From Rubripirellula amarantea (lineage in GTDB: Bacteria > Planctomycetota > Planctomycetia > Pirellulales > Pirellulaceae): a stretch of DNA of 64,000 nucleotides. The translations under genes and the position numbers were made by a program. Shown here one piece after another: positions 1 through 9,888 of the stretch (position 1 is its first letter; each line of letters opens with the position of its first letter). The notes under the pieces are model-generated. The model ran no database searches. It worked only from the letters and a program-made list of their open reading frames with translations, and had not been told where the DNA came from. The stretch lies in NCBI RefSeq assembly GCF_007859865.1, contig NZ_SJPI01000003.1, positions 62,001 through 126,000 of the forward strand. The letters run 5' to 3'.

Positions 1-1
1 T

Positions 2-298
2 TACCCGGCAATCACCTCCGGTCACGATCGCGTGCTAGGCGAATGGTGGTGCTTCACAGACTCAACGATCGGCGATGTGCTGGAAACGCTCGACAAGGTC
101 GAAGGAACCAATCAACCGGGATCCCCCAATCTTTACAATCGCGTTCTCGTTCCCGTTCACCTCATCAACGACCAATCAGGTGGATCAACGGTGCTAGCCT
201 ATGCGTACTTTTACGCCAGCGATCCTGTCCGCGACGGATTCGCACGAGCCACGTGCGACGACTTCGCAAGCTGGCCGGCGGTAAGAACCCAAAACTGA
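2..298 (+). CDS. gamma-glutamylcyclotransferase (AIG2)-like protein, C-terminal part
   Basis: The frame is open from the window edge, so only the last ~98 residues are present. They show the family pattern: a YP..G...V.GEWW strand (the usual GELY strand), then LETLDKVEG (the usual LD..EG), a Y.R.LV.V strand, and a final AYAYFY strand. Family members act on gamma-glutamyl peptides or related substrates. The substrate cannot be told because the N-terminal YGTL loop is outside the window. The gene converges on the LRR gene that ends at 417, with ~118 bp and no clear terminator between them. A GTG at 32 is possible, but the match upstream of it shows the protein starts earlier. Confidence 0.7.
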   Translation, partial: YPAITSGHDRVLGEWWCFTDSTIGDVLETLDKVEGTNQPGSPNLYNRVLVPVHLINDQSGGSTVLAYAYFYASDPVRDGFARATCDDFASWPAVRTQN

Positions 299-416
299 TC
301 CCGCGCGGCTACTTCGCATACCTTGCAGCCGTGTCTATACGTTTGCGTGAATGGTTCGTGCTTAGGGGCACGGCGGCAAATCACAATGTTGCCGCGTCCC
401 CGCATCAACAGACGAT

Positions 417-1865
417 CTAATGATGGGAATGGCGGTTGGGATCGCGATCGTGATGCTCTTGATTGATGTGAACGTGCAGATGAGGTTTCTGGCTGAACAC
501 CCAATCCCAACCCGCTTGAGTCACCGAGGAATCGTCGAGGTACAAAGATTCAAGCTGTGTGATCCCGGCCATTAGTTTTAGCCCTTCGTCCGTGATGGGG
601 ATTCCGATCAGGTGAACCATCCGCAACTTGCTCATCTCGGAAATGACCCGAGTCACTTCGTTGTTAAGCCGATCGGACCCAAGTCGAAGTTGTCGAAGAT
701 TCGGTAAGTTTTGCAGATGAGCCACGCCTCGGATCGTGCAAGATGCATGCGGAAGATTCAGAACCTGAAGCGATTCACACTCAGCAAGCGTTTCGAACCC
801 TTGATCGGTGATCGGTGACAATCGCAAACGAAGCTGGGTCAAGTTGGGCAGTGACGCAATCGCAGCGATCGACGCGTCGGATACCACTCCGCGATCAAGT
901 ATCAGCGTTTCTATTTGCGGATATTCCCTGAGCCTTTGGGCCATCGCATCATTTACTCTGAACTCACTGATGTGCAGTGTTGTTTTTTCGGGATCGTTCT
1001 TCAGTTCGATACAAGCTTTTTCGAATTTAGCCAGTGGCAGAATCTGAACGCTTTCGGACAACAACTCGTCGCGATGCGAAAAGAACGACCAACACACTGC
1101 AGCGATCAGCCCGACGACAAGAATGCCGATCAAGGCTTGGCGACGTCGTTTGCGATTGTTTTGGCGGCGATCTTCCCAGATGGATGAACTAGGCTCGCCC
1201 GCGAGTTCGGAATTCGATGTTTCTTCGGATGGTGCTTCGTCCGGCAGCGGCTGTTCGCTTTGATCTTCTTCGGCTAACGCTTCACTGACTGGTTCCGCAC
1301 TTTGATCATCTTCCGTTAACTCCTCGCTTGCGTCGTTGCTGGCTTGATTTTCACTGGCCGGTTCTTCAGCGGTCGAGCCTTCGTTTGCCGGATCTGGTGT
1401 CTGTTCGACGGCGGTCTTTGGCGATTCGGATTCATCAGCTTGCGAAGCCTCACCGTTTGAGTCTTCAGCCTCAGTCTCCTCAGCCTCAGCTTCGTTAGCT
1501 TCCTCTTTAGGGCCAGCTTCGTCAGCGTCAGCCTGCCCGACTGCCGTGCGTCCCAGCGATGCTTCTTCGTCCGGGGAACCTTTTACTTCAGCTCGGGGCT
1601 CGGGAAGATCTTCCTGGGCGACCGCTGGCCGCGGTTGACTGACCTCGGCTTGGTCTGAAACGAGCGACTTCACCTTGGAAGCTCTGGCCTCGGGTGCTTC
1701 CCTCTTTGACCCTTGAGGTTCCGTTACTTCCGAGTCCGGCTGTTCCGAACTGGATTCCTCTAGCTCATCAGCCTCGGGCCCAGCACCCTCTGCACCCACT
1801 GCCGCCAAGTTCTCTGAGCGGGGCATTTCAGATTCGGGTGAGTCGGTTCGTTCAGGATCAGCCAT
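417..1865 (-). CDS. acidic membrane protein with leucine-rich repeats
   Basis: About 482 aa from the ATG at 1865 (an in-frame start 7 codons earlier is possible). Residues ~1-230 are low-complexity and rich in Glu, Ala, Ser, Asp and Pro. A basic stretch (RRQNNRKRRRQ) and one hydrophobic segment at ~243-260 follow, then ~200 residues with ribonuclease-inhibitor-like leucine-rich repeats (L..L.L....ITD.G). The end is His/Asp rich. There is no N-terminal signal peptide, so the likely topology is cytoplasmic acidic tail in, LRR domain out. It is last in the minus-strand run after aroA. LRRs usually bind proteins; the partner is unknown. Confidence 0.75.
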   Translation of the reverse strand: MADPERTDSPESEMPRSENLAAVGAEGAGPEADELEESSSEQPDSEVTEPQGSKREAPEARASKVKSLVSDQAEVSQPRPAVAQEDLPEPRAEVKGSPDEEASLGRTAVGQADADEAGPKEEANEAEAEETEAEDSNGEASQADESESPKTAVEQTPDPANEGSTAEEPASENQASNDASEELTEDDQSAEPVSEALAEEDQSEQPLPDEAPSEETSNSELAGEPSSSIWEDRRQNNRKRRRQALIGILVVGLIAAVCWSFFSHRDELLSESVQILPLAKFEKACIELKNDPEKTTLHISEFRVNDAMAQRLREYPQIETLILDRGVVSDASIAAIASLPNLTQLRLRLSPITDQGFETLAECESLQVLNLPHASCTIRGVAHLQNLPNLRQLRLGSDRLNNEVTRVISEMSKLRMVHLIGIPITDEGLKLMAGITQLESLYLDDSSVTQAGWDWVFSQKPHLHVHINQEHHDRDPNRHSHH

Positions 1866-1940
1866 AGGGATCTTGTATCGTAGCACCAGGGCGCCGCATG
1901 TTGCGACGCCCTGATGCTCAGTTGAAGTTTCGGCGTGAAG

Positions 1941-2168
1941 CTACCTCATGCGACGAATGACCCAGAACCCGTCGTAAGAGATAATGTACGCTCCGACCAC
2001 TTTGGGAGGCCAGTGAACGATTCCCGCAAAGCGTTCACCACGTCGAAACTCCGATATGGATGGTTTATTGGCTCTACTTAGCCAACGGAGTTTCGGGAAT
2101 ACCACCCCTTCGAAGTTGACGTCAAGGCGAGTCGTTCGAAAATGCGTCGAAATCGCTGCGGGATTCAA
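1941..2168 (-). CDS. small hypothetical protein (doubtful)
   Basis: A 75-codon frame that begins with TTG three bases after the aroA stop and ends 75 bp before the LRR gene. It has no internal Met, no recognisable domain, no signal peptide and no membrane segment. Support comes only from filling the aroA-LRR gap on the same strand with tight spacing. It could equally be a chance frame. Confidence 0.35.
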   Translation of the reverse strand: MNPAAISTHFRTTRLDVNFEGVVFPKLRWLSRANKPSISEFRRGERFAGIVHWPPKVVGAYIISYDGFWVIRRMR

Positions 2169-2171
2169 TAA

Positions 2172-3560
2172 CTAAGCCGCCCAGTGGTGCGAACGGCCGA
2201 TCAGCGTCTCAAGATCATGAAAGAATTCGGGGTACGTTTTCGAGGTACACGCTGGATCCAAAATCTTTACATTCCGCATTTTCAGCCCCGCCAACGACAA
2301 ACTCATTGCCATTCGGTGGTCGTGATAGGTTTCCAATGTCGCACCGGCATGCGACCGCCAATCCGATGCCGGCGTGATCGTTAGCCCGTCGCTGTGTTCT
2401 TCAACTAGAGCACCCAACTTGCGCAGTTCACAAGCCAGATCGCCAATCCGGTCAGTTTCTTTGAACCGATTGTGAGCGACTCCGCGAACACGAGTGGGCC
2501 CAGTGGCAAATAACGCGACCACGGCGAGCGTTTGAACCGTGTCGCTTATCGAGTTCATATCAATATCGACACCGTGAAGCGGTTGCCCCAACACCGTGAT
2601 CGAATCGGATCGCCGTTTCACGACACAACCCATTTTTTCTAGAACGTCAACGAATCCGACATCGCCTTGCATTGCACTGGGTGACAAGCCTTCGACTGTG
2701 ACTTCGCCTCCCGTGATCGCCGCTATCGCCCAAAAGTAGCTGGCGGCCGAAGCATCGGGTTCGATGGAATAATCAGTCCCCTGATAGGGTCGCCGTTCGA
2801 TAACGACTTTGCCCTGGCTCGATAAATCATCTAACACGACACGTCCGCCAAACGACTCCATAACATCGGCTGTCATGTCAATGTAGGGGCGTGAAACCAA
2901 CTCTCCGGTGACATGTAGTTCAATCGGTGCAACATTCTGACTTCCCAAAGACAGGGGAGCCGCCATCATCAATCCGCTTAGAAACTGACTGCTAACGTTG
3001 CCAGCTACTGACATTGAACTGCCAGACCAACCGTGACTTTCAATCATCACCGGCGGGCATCCTCCCGTGGACTCGGCATTGATCGTCCCGTCAATGACTT
3101 CGCTGATCGCACTTACCAGGTCGCCGATAGGCCGGGCATGCATGCGAGGCACTCCCACTAAACGGTAGCGGCCACCAAAGGCGGACAAGGCGGCGGTCAG
3201 GAATCGTATACTGGTGCCACTATTGGCTATAAAAAGCTCGGCAATCTCGTCATCGCACCGGGCCCGCATTGCGGGATCAACCAGTAGCGTCTGACCACCA
3301 TCGGTGACATTGATCTCGACGCCAATAGCCCGCAAAGCTTCGATCATCACTTCCGTGTCTTCGCTGCTGAGGGCGCCCGTCAACTTCGATGCCCCCTCAG
3401 CCATCGCAGCGCATATCAGCGCGCGGTTCGTCAAACTCTTGCTACCCGGCGGACGAATCGTCCCGTGAACCGGCCCGCCAGGAATCACGGTGACGGCGGG
3501 CGAAGCGTGGTTCGTTGAACTCGAATCATTCAAAGAACGGGAAGTCGGGGCATCAGACAT
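2172..3560 (-). CDS. aroA: 3-phosphoshikimate 1-carboxyvinyltransferase (EPSP synthase)
   Basis: Joins shikimate-3-phosphate and phosphoenolpyruvate, the sixth step of the shikimate pathway. About 462 aa from the ATG at 3560, close to the family length plus a ~20-residue N-terminal extension. Visible motifs are PGSKSLTNRA near residue 38, NSGTSIRFL (PEP-binding loop), RMHARPIGDL, the NRFKETDR segment, and YHDHRMAMS near the C-terminus. A TTG at 3605 overlaps the stop of the upstream membrane-protein gene (TTGA) and could start a 477-aa form. The ATG is preferred because it already includes the whole domain. No other aro gene is adjacent; pheA lies 6 kb away on the other strand. Confidence 0.95.
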   Translation of the reverse strand: MSDAPTSRSLNDSSSTNHASPAVTVIPGGPVHGTIRPPGSKSLTNRALICAAMAEGASKLTGALSSEDTEVMIEALRAIGVEINVTDGGQTLLVDPAMRARCDDEIAELFIANSGTSIRFLTAALSAFGGRYRLVGVPRMHARPIGDLVSAISEVIDGTINAESTGGCPPVMIESHGWSGSSMSVAGNVSSQFLSGLMMAAPLSLGSQNVAPIELHVTGELVSRPYIDMTADVMESFGGRVVLDDLSSQGKVVIERRPYQGTDYSIEPDASAASYFWAIAAITGGEVTVEGLSPSAMQGDVGFVDVLEKMGCVVKRRSDSITVLGQPLHGVDIDMNSISDTVQTLAVVALFATGPTRVRGVAHNRFKETDRIGDLACELRKLGALVEEHSDGLTITPASDWRSHAGATLETYHDHRMAMSLSLAGLKMRNVKILDPACTSKTYPEFFHDLETLIGRSHHWAA

Positions 3561-3601
3561 GGAGCGAAAATTACGAAGCAATCGAGGCGGAAAACGGGCA
3601 A

Positions 3602-3898
3602 TCAATAACTTGCAGGCGTCGCTCCGTCAGTCGCCAGCAAACTGTCTTGGCCGGGAACCCATAGGGCACCGACGATCATCGTGGCCAGAGTTAACGTATG
3701 AATCAACCATACTTCTTCGCACAAAATCACCGTGCGCAATGTAATCAGCGTCACAACTACCAAAATCACGTAGAAGTTCTTTTCAGCCTTCCTTGCTCGG
3801 CTGCCCGTGCTCAGCTTTGCAAATAGCAACGCCGCCATGCCAACGACGGGCAAAAACAAAGCATCCATGATCAATGTCAGTTGGGGAAGGTCTGGCAT
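3602..3898 (-). CDS. small integral membrane protein
   Basis: A 98-aa protein from the ATG at 3898 with three hydrophobic segments (about residues 10-27, 42-60 and 64-82) separated by a short basic loop (GSRARKAEK). It has no catalytic motif. It lies directly upstream of aroA and its TGA overlaps a TTG codon of the aroA frame, so co-transcription is likely. I do not recognise the family. The hydrophobic periodicity and tight spacing make it a likely real gene. Confidence 0.65.
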   Translation of the reverse strand: MPDLPQLTLIMDALFLPVVGMAALLFAKLSTGSRARKAEKNFYVILVVVTLITLRTVILCEEVWLIHTLTLATMIVGALWVPGQDSLLATDGATPASY

Positions 3899-4140
3899 GA
3901 GCGTGTCCTAGAAAAGTCGGTATCCGAAAAGATGAGGCAACAACCAGCTTTTGCCAGGTTTCCAAATGCAAAAGAAACATTGACTTGAGAGGATTTCGAA
4001 ATTTTGGTTGTTTTTTTCGCGAATAGATCGTGGCCTGCCGGAAAAGCTTTCCTCAAGAGTCCAAGTTCGCCAACCGATACAATCCCTAGGCTCCGGGTCT
4101 CGCACGTCGGTCCGCAGCCAGCACGAGTTTCACGACACTA

Positions 4141-4671
4141 ATGCCAAGCGAAGCCATGACTGACCGCCACACCACTCGCGATGACCACGGCACCTCGCAA
4201 GTGCTTCGACTCTCGTTGCTCATCGCACTGATGCTCGCGATCGCTCCCATGACTGGCTGTCGCATTTGCTCGGATTGCGAAGACTTAGACTACGCCGCAT
4301 ATGGCGGTGCTTGGCAACGAACCCTCCGTGACCGCGGCAGAGTTGGGAGTGCGTTCGATCCCGCAGGAGCAAAAGCGGCGATGTTGGTGGACCGCGATAC
4401 GCCCGAAGGCCAAGCCGATATTCAACGCCAACAGCAAAGCGATCGCGACAAGGATGTAGACAATAGTGGCGATGTCGACGACACCGAAGATCCGAAGGAA
4501 TCGCCCGACGACGAAGATACGTTCCGCGATCGAGCCAAAGACCTCCGCGATCAAGAGCTCGACGACATCGAGAGTGATCGCGAAGACGAGCTACGCAAAA
4601 AAGGCCTCGATGACATCGAAGTCCGAATCATTCAAGGCCGCCCACCGTTGATGGTGAACACTGACGACTAA
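4141..4671 (+). CDS. putative lipoprotein with acidic/basic charged tail
   Basis: 176 aa from the ATG at 4141; a second ATG at 4156 is equally possible. A hydrophobic stretch (LRLSLLIALMLAIAP) ends in a lipobox, MTGC, at about residue 40, which predicts lipid attachment and a periplasmic or outer-envelope location. The mature part has a short Cys-containing segment, then a long Asp/Glu/Arg-rich region likely to be disordered or helical. No known domain is seen. The stop codon lies inside the first unit of a 14-bp tandem repeat. It converges on clpB. Confidence 0.7.
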   Translation: MPSEAMTDRHTTRDDHGTSQVLRLSLLIALMLAIAPMTGCRICSDCEDLDYAAYGGAWQRTLRDRGRVGSAFDPAGAKAAMLVDRDTPEGQADIQRQQQSDRDKDVDNSGDVDDTEDPKESPDDEDTFRDRAKDLRDQELDDIESDREDELRKKGLDDIEVRIIQGRPPLMVNTDD

Positions 4672-4708
4672 GCCAAGTCGACTAAGCCAAGTCGACTAAG
4701 CCAAGTCG
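4667..4708. repeat. 14-bp tandem repeat, 3 copies
   Basis: Three exact copies of ACTAAGCCAAGTCG occur in a row. The first copy contains the TAA stop of the lipoprotein gene. The unit sits between the convergent lipoprotein and clpB genes. Confidence 0.9.
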
Positions 4709-4714
4709 ACTTGG
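4701..4714. terminator. perfect palindrome at convergent gene ends
   Basis: CCAAGTCGACTTGG is a perfect 14-bp palindrome formed by the last repeat unit and the following bases. It lies between two convergent genes and might help end transcription, but it has no T-tract and no loop, so this is a weak call. Confidence 0.3.
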
Positions 4715-4737
4715 TCACAGCGCCCATGTTACGTCGA

Positions 4738-7398
4738 CTACGTTGCGTCTACGGTTTCCTTAGCTCGATTAAACGTGAACTCACCATCTTGGAAATCAAT
4801 TTCAATCATGGTGCCTTCGGGGTAGTCGTTCTTGAGCAAAGACGTCGCTAAGCGATTCTGGATCTCGCGTTGAATGACACGCTTCAATGGGCGAGCCCCA
4901 TAAGTCGGATCGTAACCCTCGGATGCGATTTCATCGACTGCCGCATCCGTCAATGTTAAGTCCAGACCGCTTGCCACTAGTCGCTTCTTCAGACCTTCAA
5001 TCTGCAACTGAACAATGCGTCGTATCTGCTGTTGCTGCAGCGGATGAAAAATCACGATGTCGTCGATTCGGTTTAAAAACTCAGGCAGGAACCGAGCCTT
5101 CAATGCTTCTTGAACTGCCGCGTGCATATCATCGAGCGTCCCACCTTCTTCGGTTACCTGTTGGATCACCTGACTGCCGGCATTGCTGGTCATCACCACC
5201 ATCGTGTTCGAGAAGTCCACGGTCCGACCATGACCATCGGTTAGCCGGCCATCATCAAGCAACTGAAGCAAGATATTGAAGACATCGGGATGAGCTTTCT
5301 CCATCTCATCAAGTAGCAGAACGCTGTAGGGGCGTCGTCGAACGGCTTCGGTCAACTTGCCACCTTCCTCGTATCCAACGTATCCCGGAGGTGCACCAAT
5401 CAATCGAGACACGCTATGGCGTTCCATGAACTCGCTCATGTCGATCCGAACCATTGCCGATTCATCATCGAACATGACTTCCGCGAGTGCTTTGCACAAT
5501 TCCGTCTTGCCGACACCAGTGGGTCCCAAGAACAGGAACGATCCCATCGGACGATGAGGATCCTGCAATCCGCTGCGACTGCGACGCACCGCGTCGGAAA
5601 CCGCCGCAACCGCTTCCTCTTGGCCGATCACTCGTTGATGCAGGCGTTCTTCCATCACTAGTAGCTTCGCACGTTCTGTTTCGAGCATCCGCGTTACCGG
5701 CACGCCCGTCCACGCGCTAACCACCTCGGCGATTTCATCTTCGGTCACGTCACGTCGCAACAATCGACGCTTCTCTTCACCAACGTTCTCGCCAGCTTCT
5801 TGAGCCCGCGATTCCAGTTCTTCCAAGCGGTTTTCGAGCTCGCTTTGCTTTGACTGCACCTGCATCATTTCGCGGTACAGTTCTTCGGGACTTTCGCCTC
5901 GCAGTTGTCGCTGCTTTGCTTCGGTGTCGAGTTTGACGAAGCGATGAGCCAAGGTTTCAATCTCTTGCCGAATCGCCTGAACGTCATCGAGCCCCATCTT
6001 TTCGGCTTCCCACTGCTCGCGCAGGTCAGCCAATTCGCGGTTGAGCGTTTCCATTTCCTGCTCGACTTCATCTCGCTTGGAGACAGCCGAGGCTTCGGTT
6101 TCATCAACCAACTGCCGATGCGCCAATTCCAACTGACGTAATCGACGTTGGATTCGGTCAATCGGCTCGGGCACACTTTCCTTTTCCATCGCCAAGCGGC
6201 TCGCGGCCTCGTCGATCAGGTCGATGGCCTTGTCCGGTAGGAACCGGTCAGCGATATAACGATTTGACAGGTTAGCAGCAGCAACGAGCGCGCTGTCCGT
6301 GATCCGCACACCATGGTGAGACTCATAGCGTGACTTCAACCCTCTTAGAATTGCAACGGTGTCATCCACGGTTGGTTCGCCGACGAATACGGGCTGAAAA
6401 CGTCGCTCCAAAGCCGCGTCTTTTTCGATGTGTTGCCGGTACTCATCAAGCGTTGTCGCTCCAATGCACCTCAACGCGCCCCGCGCAAGTTCGGGCTTCA
6501 GCAAGTTGGCAGCATCGGCAGAGCCTTCCGCTTTGCCAGCCCCAACAACGAGGTGCAATTCGTCAATGAACAGAATGACTTGACCGTCACTATCTTTCAC
6601 TTCACGCAAGACGGCTTTAAGGCGCTCTTCAAAGTCACCTCGGAACTTCGCCCCAGCGACGAGAGCCCCCATGTCGAGCGAAATGACGCGTTTGTCCTTC
6701 AAGCTCTGAGGGATATCGCCTTCAAAGATCCGCAGCGCAAGTCCTTCGGCGATCGCTGTCTTTCCGACGCCGGGCTGACCAATCAGAACAGGATTATTCT
6801 TCGTCCTTCGCGATAACACCTGTACCACGCGGCGGATTTCGTTGTCACGCCCGATCACGGGGTCCAGCTTGCCCGAAGCTGCCAACGCGGTCAGATTAAT
6901 TCCGTATTTTTCTAACGCCTGGTAGGTGTCCTCGGCATTTTGATCGGTAACGCGCGCTGATCCGCGCACTTCGCTCATCGCCTTCAGCACATCATTGGCT
7001 TCCACGCCCATCAGCTTCAACAGGCTCTTTGCCTTCGAATCCGCCTTCGCGATTCCTAGCAGCAAATGCTCTGTGGCAACGAACTCGTCTTTCAGTGATT
7101 GAGCCGATTCCGCAGCAGCATCGAACGTCTTTTGCAACTCCGGTGATATCCCCGGTTGACGTCCGCCAGAGACCGAGGGCAGACGCGATATTTCGCTATC
7201 GACCATTTCAGTCAATTTCGCGGTGTCTACCTTCAGTTTGTCGAGCAGCGGCAATGTAATACCGCCGGACTCCTTCAGCATGGACCCCAGCAATTGCAAC
7301 GGAGTGATTTCCGGATTGCCCGCCGAGGCCGCGTGTGCCTGTGCGTCGGCGACCAGTGCTTGAGCTTTGTTTGTCAGTTTATCGAATCGAAATACCAT
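4738..7398 (-). CDS. clpB: ATP-dependent disaggregase ClpB
   Basis: Hsp100 hexameric disaggregase that works with DnaK to rescue aggregated proteins in the cytoplasm. It is 886 aa from the ATG at 7398, which gives the standard N-terminus MVFRFDKLT and has a GGGAG element upstream; the frame is open further 5' but without homology. Visible parts are the Clp N-domain (~1-145), Walker [10 protein letters not shown] near 204, Walker B FIDELH, a long coiled-coil middle domain (~400-530), the second Walker [10 protein letters not shown] near 624, Walker [15 protein letters not shown], and a C-terminal D2-small domain. It lies downstream of dnaK on the same strand, but a strong terminator separates them. 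Confidence 0.97.
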   Translation of the reverse strand: MVFRFDKLTNKAQALVADAQAHAASAGNPEITPLQLLGSMLKESGGITLPLLDKLKVDTAKLTEMVDSEISRLPSVSGGRQPGISPELQKTFDAAAESAQSLKDEFVATEHLLLGIAKADSKAKSLLKLMGVEANDVLKAMSEVRGSARVTDQNAEDTYQALEKYGINLTALAASGKLDPVIGRDNEIRRVVQVLSRRTKNNPVLIGQPGVGKTAIAEGLALRIFEGDIPQSLKDKRVISLDMGALVAGAKFRGDFEERLKAVLREVKDSDGQVILFIDELHLVVGAGKAEGSADAANLLKPELARGALRCIGATTLDEYRQHIEKDAALERRFQPVFVGEPTVDDTVAILRGLKSRYESHHGVRITDSALVAAANLSNRYIADRFLPDKAIDLIDEAASRLAMEKESVPEPIDRIQRRLRQLELAHRQLVDETEASAVSKRDEVEQEMETLNRELADLREQWEAEKMGLDDVQAIRQEIETLAHRFVKLDTEAKQRQLRGESPEELYREMMQVQSKQSELENRLEELESRAQEAGENVGEEKRRLLRRDVTEDEIAEVVSAWTGVPVTRMLETERAKLLVMEERLHQRVIGQEEAVAAVSDAVRRSRSGLQDPHRPMGSFLFLGPTGVGKTELCKALAEVMFDDESAMVRIDMSEFMERHSVSRLIGAPPGYVGYEEGGKLTEAVRRRPYSVLLLDEMEKAHPDVFNILLQLLDDGRLTDGHGRTVDFSNTMVVMTSNAGSQVIQQVTEEGGTLDDMHAAVQEALKARFLPEFLNRIDDIVIFHPLQQQQIRRIVQLQIEGLKKRLVASGLDLTLTDAAVDEIASEGYDPTYGARPLKRVIQREIQNRLATSLLKNDYPEGTMIEIDFQDGEFTFNRAKETVDAT

Positions 7399-7499
7399 TT
7401 GGCAGTGTTCTCCCTTTGTCGTCCTAAGAAAGCAATCGTCGTGCCAGTTGGGTGAGCAATTGCGACATTCACGACACGCAGTCGTTGGGTCGGTCCACG

Positions 7500-7529
7500 A
7501 AAAAAGGCGGGCACCGAAGCACCCGCCTT
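7500..7529 (-). terminator. intrinsic terminator after dnaK with UUCG loop
   Basis: Read on the minus strand, an 11-bp stem (8 Watson-Crick pairs, two G-U pairs, a closing C-G pair) carries a UUCG tetraloop and is followed by a run of six T (complement of 7500-7505). It starts 27 bases after the dnaK stop and ~100 bases before the clpB start. Confidence 0.85.
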
Positions 7530-7555
7530 GTCGCACTTATCGTGGTCGACAACGT

Positions 7556-9493
7556 TTAGTTTTTAACTTCGAAATCAGCGTCGATCGCGTCATCGTCGTT
7601 ATCCGCAGCAGCGGCAGCGGCACCACCGGCAGCAGCAGCTTCACCAGATCCGGCTTCCGCGCCGGTCTTCTCGTAAAGCACTTTACTAAAGGCTTGGGAA
7701 GCGGCATCGAGTTCTTCAGTTGCCGTCTTGATCGTGGCGGCATCGTCACCCTCGGCAGCTTTGTTGACCTTCTCAATCGCAGCGTTCATTGGAGCCTTGT
7801 CTTCGTCAGAGAGCTTGTCTTCGTTCTCCTTCATCAACTTCTCGAGTTGATAGACTTGCTGACTCGCTTTGTTCTTCGCTTCGACCAATTCAAATTGCTT
7901 TCGGTCGTCGTCTGCATTCGCTTCGGCGTCTTTTCGCATTTGCTCAATTTCGTCTTCGCTCAATGCACCAGCTTCTTTAATCTGGACAGACGCTTCCTTG
8001 CCGGTTTTCAACTCTTTCGCCGAAACCGCCAAGATACCGTTTTGGTCGATGTCGAACTTTACCTCGATCTGAGGAACCCCACGTGGTTGCGCAGGAATGC
8101 CTTCGAGATTGAATTCACCGAGTAAGCGGTTGCTTGTCGCCATCTTGCGTTCGCCCTGGAACACGCGGACGGTTACGGCCGTTTGGCCATCGGCTGCAGT
8201 ACTGAAAACGTTTTTCTTTTCGACTGGAATCGTCGTATTGCGTTCGACTAAGGCAGTCATCACACCACCTTCGGTTTCGATACCGAGAGTCAAAGGCGTC
8301 ACGTCGAGAAGCAAAACGTCCGTTCGCTCACCGGCGAGCACGCTTCCCTGGATTGCAGCACCAATCGCAACAACTTCGTCTGGATTCACACCTTGGTGAG
8401 GATCCTTACCGAAAATGGCCTTCACGAGTTCGCGAACCTTAGGAACACGAGTGCTACCACCAACGAGTACGATCTCGTCGATTTCGCTTGGCTTCAGTCC
8501 TGAGTCCTTCATCGCCTGCATGACGGGACCACGGCAACGTTCGACGAGCGAGTCGATTAACTCTTCGAACTTGCTGCGGCTGATCTTCATCGTCAGGTGC
8601 TTCGGACCCGTTGCATCCATCGTGATGAATGGAAGGTTAATGTCCGTTTCGGGCAGCGAGCTGAGTTCTTTCTTGGCTTTCTCACAAGCTTCTTGCAAAC
8701 GCTGCAGCGCCATCGGATCGTTACGAAGGTCAATCGCATTGTCCTTCTTGAACTGGTCAGCGACGTAGTTGATCAACGCTTCATCGAAGTCGTCACCACC
8801 AAGGTGTCCGTCACCGGAGGTGCTAACAACCTGGAACACGCGACTTTCTTGATCCTCGTCACCTGCGTCGGCGACTTCCAATACCGAAACGTCAAACGTA
8901 CCACCGCCCAAGTCAAAGACGATGATCTTTTCGTCCTTCTTCTTGTCCAAACCGTAAGCCAAGGCGGCTGCGGTTGGCTCGTTGATGATTCGAGCGACTT
9001 CCAGACCGGCAATTTGGCCAGCATCCTTGGTTGCTTGACGTTGAGCGTCGTTGAAGTACGCGGGAACGGTAATAACCGCCTTGTTGACCTTATGACCCAA
9101 GTAAGATTCAGCAGACTCTTTCAGTTTGCGAAGTACCTTGGCGGAAACTTCCTGAGGGGTGTACGTGTTGTCGCCCACACCGATCTTGACGTACTCATCG
9201 GCATTACCGACGACACCATAAGGAACCATCTTTTCTTCCGATTCGACTTCGGCATGCCGTCGTCCCATGAATCGCTTAACCGAGTACACGGTGCGTTTGG
9301 GGTTCGTGACGGCCTGACGACGAGCCGGTTCGCCGACGATCGTTTCGTTCTTGTCGGTGAATGCAACAACGCTTGGCGTCAAGCGATTGCCTTCGGCGTT
9401 TGGGATGACCTTGGGCTCGCTGCCTTCCATCACGGCGACCACACTGTTGGTCGTACCGAGGTCGATACCGATAATTTTTTCGCCTGCTGCCAT
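7556..9493 (-). CDS. dnaK: molecular chaperone DnaK (Hsp70)
   Basis: ATP-dependent chaperone of the cytoplasm. It is 645 aa from the ATG at 9493, preceded by AAGGAGAAAG, a good ribosome site in a genome region where these are rare. The N-terminus has the phosphate-binding motif [10 protein letters not shown], then [22 protein letters not shown], and [10 protein letters not shown]. The substrate-binding domain starts after [11 protein letters not shown], and an Ala/Gly-rich tail precedes the acidic end [12 protein letters not shown]. No grpE or dnaJ is adjacent. It is transcribed toward clpB through a terminator. The upstream 395 bp lacks a CIRCE element. Confidence 0.97.
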   Translation of the reverse strand: MAAGEKIIGIDLGTTNSVVAVMEGSEPKVIPNAEGNRLTPSVVAFTDKNETIVGEPARRQAVTNPKRTVYSVKRFMGRRHAEVESEEKMVPYGVVGNADEYVKIGVGDNTYTPQEVSAKVLRKLKESAESYLGHKVNKAVITVPAYFNDAQRQATKDAGQIAGLEVARIINEPTAAALAYGLDKKKDEKIIVFDLGGGTFDVSVLEVADAGDEDQESRVFQVVSTSGDGHLGGDDFDEALINYVADQFKKDNAIDLRNDPMALQRLQEACEKAKKELSSLPETDINLPFITMDATGPKHLTMKISRSKFEELIDSLVERCRGPVMQAMKDSGLKPSEIDEIVLVGGSTRVPKVRELVKAIFGKDPHQGVNPDEVVAIGAAIQGSVLAGERTDVLLLDVTPLTLGIETEGGVMTALVERNTTIPVEKKNVFSTAADGQTAVTVRVFQGERKMATSNRLLGEFNLEGIPAQPRGVPQIEVKFDIDQNGILAVSAKELKTGKEASVQIKEAGALSEDEIEQMRKDAEANADDDRKQFELVEAKNKASQQVYQLEKLMKENEDKLSDEDKAPMNAAIEKVNKAAEGDDAATIKTATEELDAASQAFSKVLYEKTGAEAGSGEAAAAGGAAAAAADNDDDAIDADFEVKN

Positions 9494-9642
9494 GGTTCTG
9501 TCTTTCTCCTTCGCCAATGAATTGGCTCGCTGAACTAGTCTGATAGGGATGTCGGCGTTTCGCCCCAACAACCCGATTCGGGTTTTGTATTGATTGTCAC
9601 CGACTCAATTGCGACACAGTCCGGCAACGCGATTAGCATTAG

Positions 9643-9657
9643 GCAAGTGGCGTGCCA
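9643..9657 (-). promoter_or_regulatory. sigma-54-like -24/-12 element upstream of dnaK
   Basis: On the minus strand the sequence reads TGGCAC, five bases, TTGC, which matches the RpoN consensus (TGGCAC-N5-TTGCW) except for the last base. It would start a transcript ~140 bases before dnaK. Match by eye only; an RpoN-driven dnaK would be unusual. Confidence 0.35.
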
Positions 9658-9820
9658 GTTGAAGGCATTTTGCTCTCATCTCGGCATTGAGGCTCAAACT
9701 GACAGGTCGGACCTTGCTCAAAACGCTGGTTTTTGCTGTGATTGGTGAACCGGAGCCGCGACGGCTAAATCTTTTTTGACAGGCCCGTCTTTCTGCTCCG
9801 AATACCGCTCGATTCGAGGG

Positions 9821-9857
9821 TGTCATTTTGACAGACTTTTGACTCACCGAGTCCTAT
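9821..9857 (+). promoter_or_regulatory. weak candidate promoter upstream of pheA
   Basis: A perfect -35 hexamer TTGACA (9828-9833) is followed at 18 bases by a poor -10 (TCCTAT). The -35 is part of a short palindrome TGTCA-TTT-TGACA (9821-9833) that could be an operator. It lies ~35-60 bases before the pheA start. Confidence 0.3.
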
Positions 9858-9888
9858 CCCGCTGCACACCAACCGTGGCTGCCCACTC

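Larger units (their letters stand above)
9494..9888. other. divergent intergenic region dnaK/pheA
   Basis: 395 bp between divergent genes. It holds the candidate promoters listed separately and a 15-base inverted repeat (AACCCGA-T-TCGGGTT, 9570-9584) ~80 bases upstream of dnaK. A minus-strand frame at 9605-9847 has no support as a gene. No CIRCE (TTAGCACTC...GAGTGCTAA) is seen. Confidence 0.6.

Noticed and set aside
8597-9520. 307-codon plus-strand frame opposite dnaK
   Set aside because: Antisense frame of a strongly conserved gene; no protein-like features and no ribosome site.
9605-9847. 80-codon minus-strand frame between dnaK and pheA
   Set aside because: No domain and no hydrophobic or helical pattern; lies in a promoter region.
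9494-9888. CIRCE/HrcA site upstream of dnaK
   Set aside because: No TTAGCACTC or its inverted partner is present.
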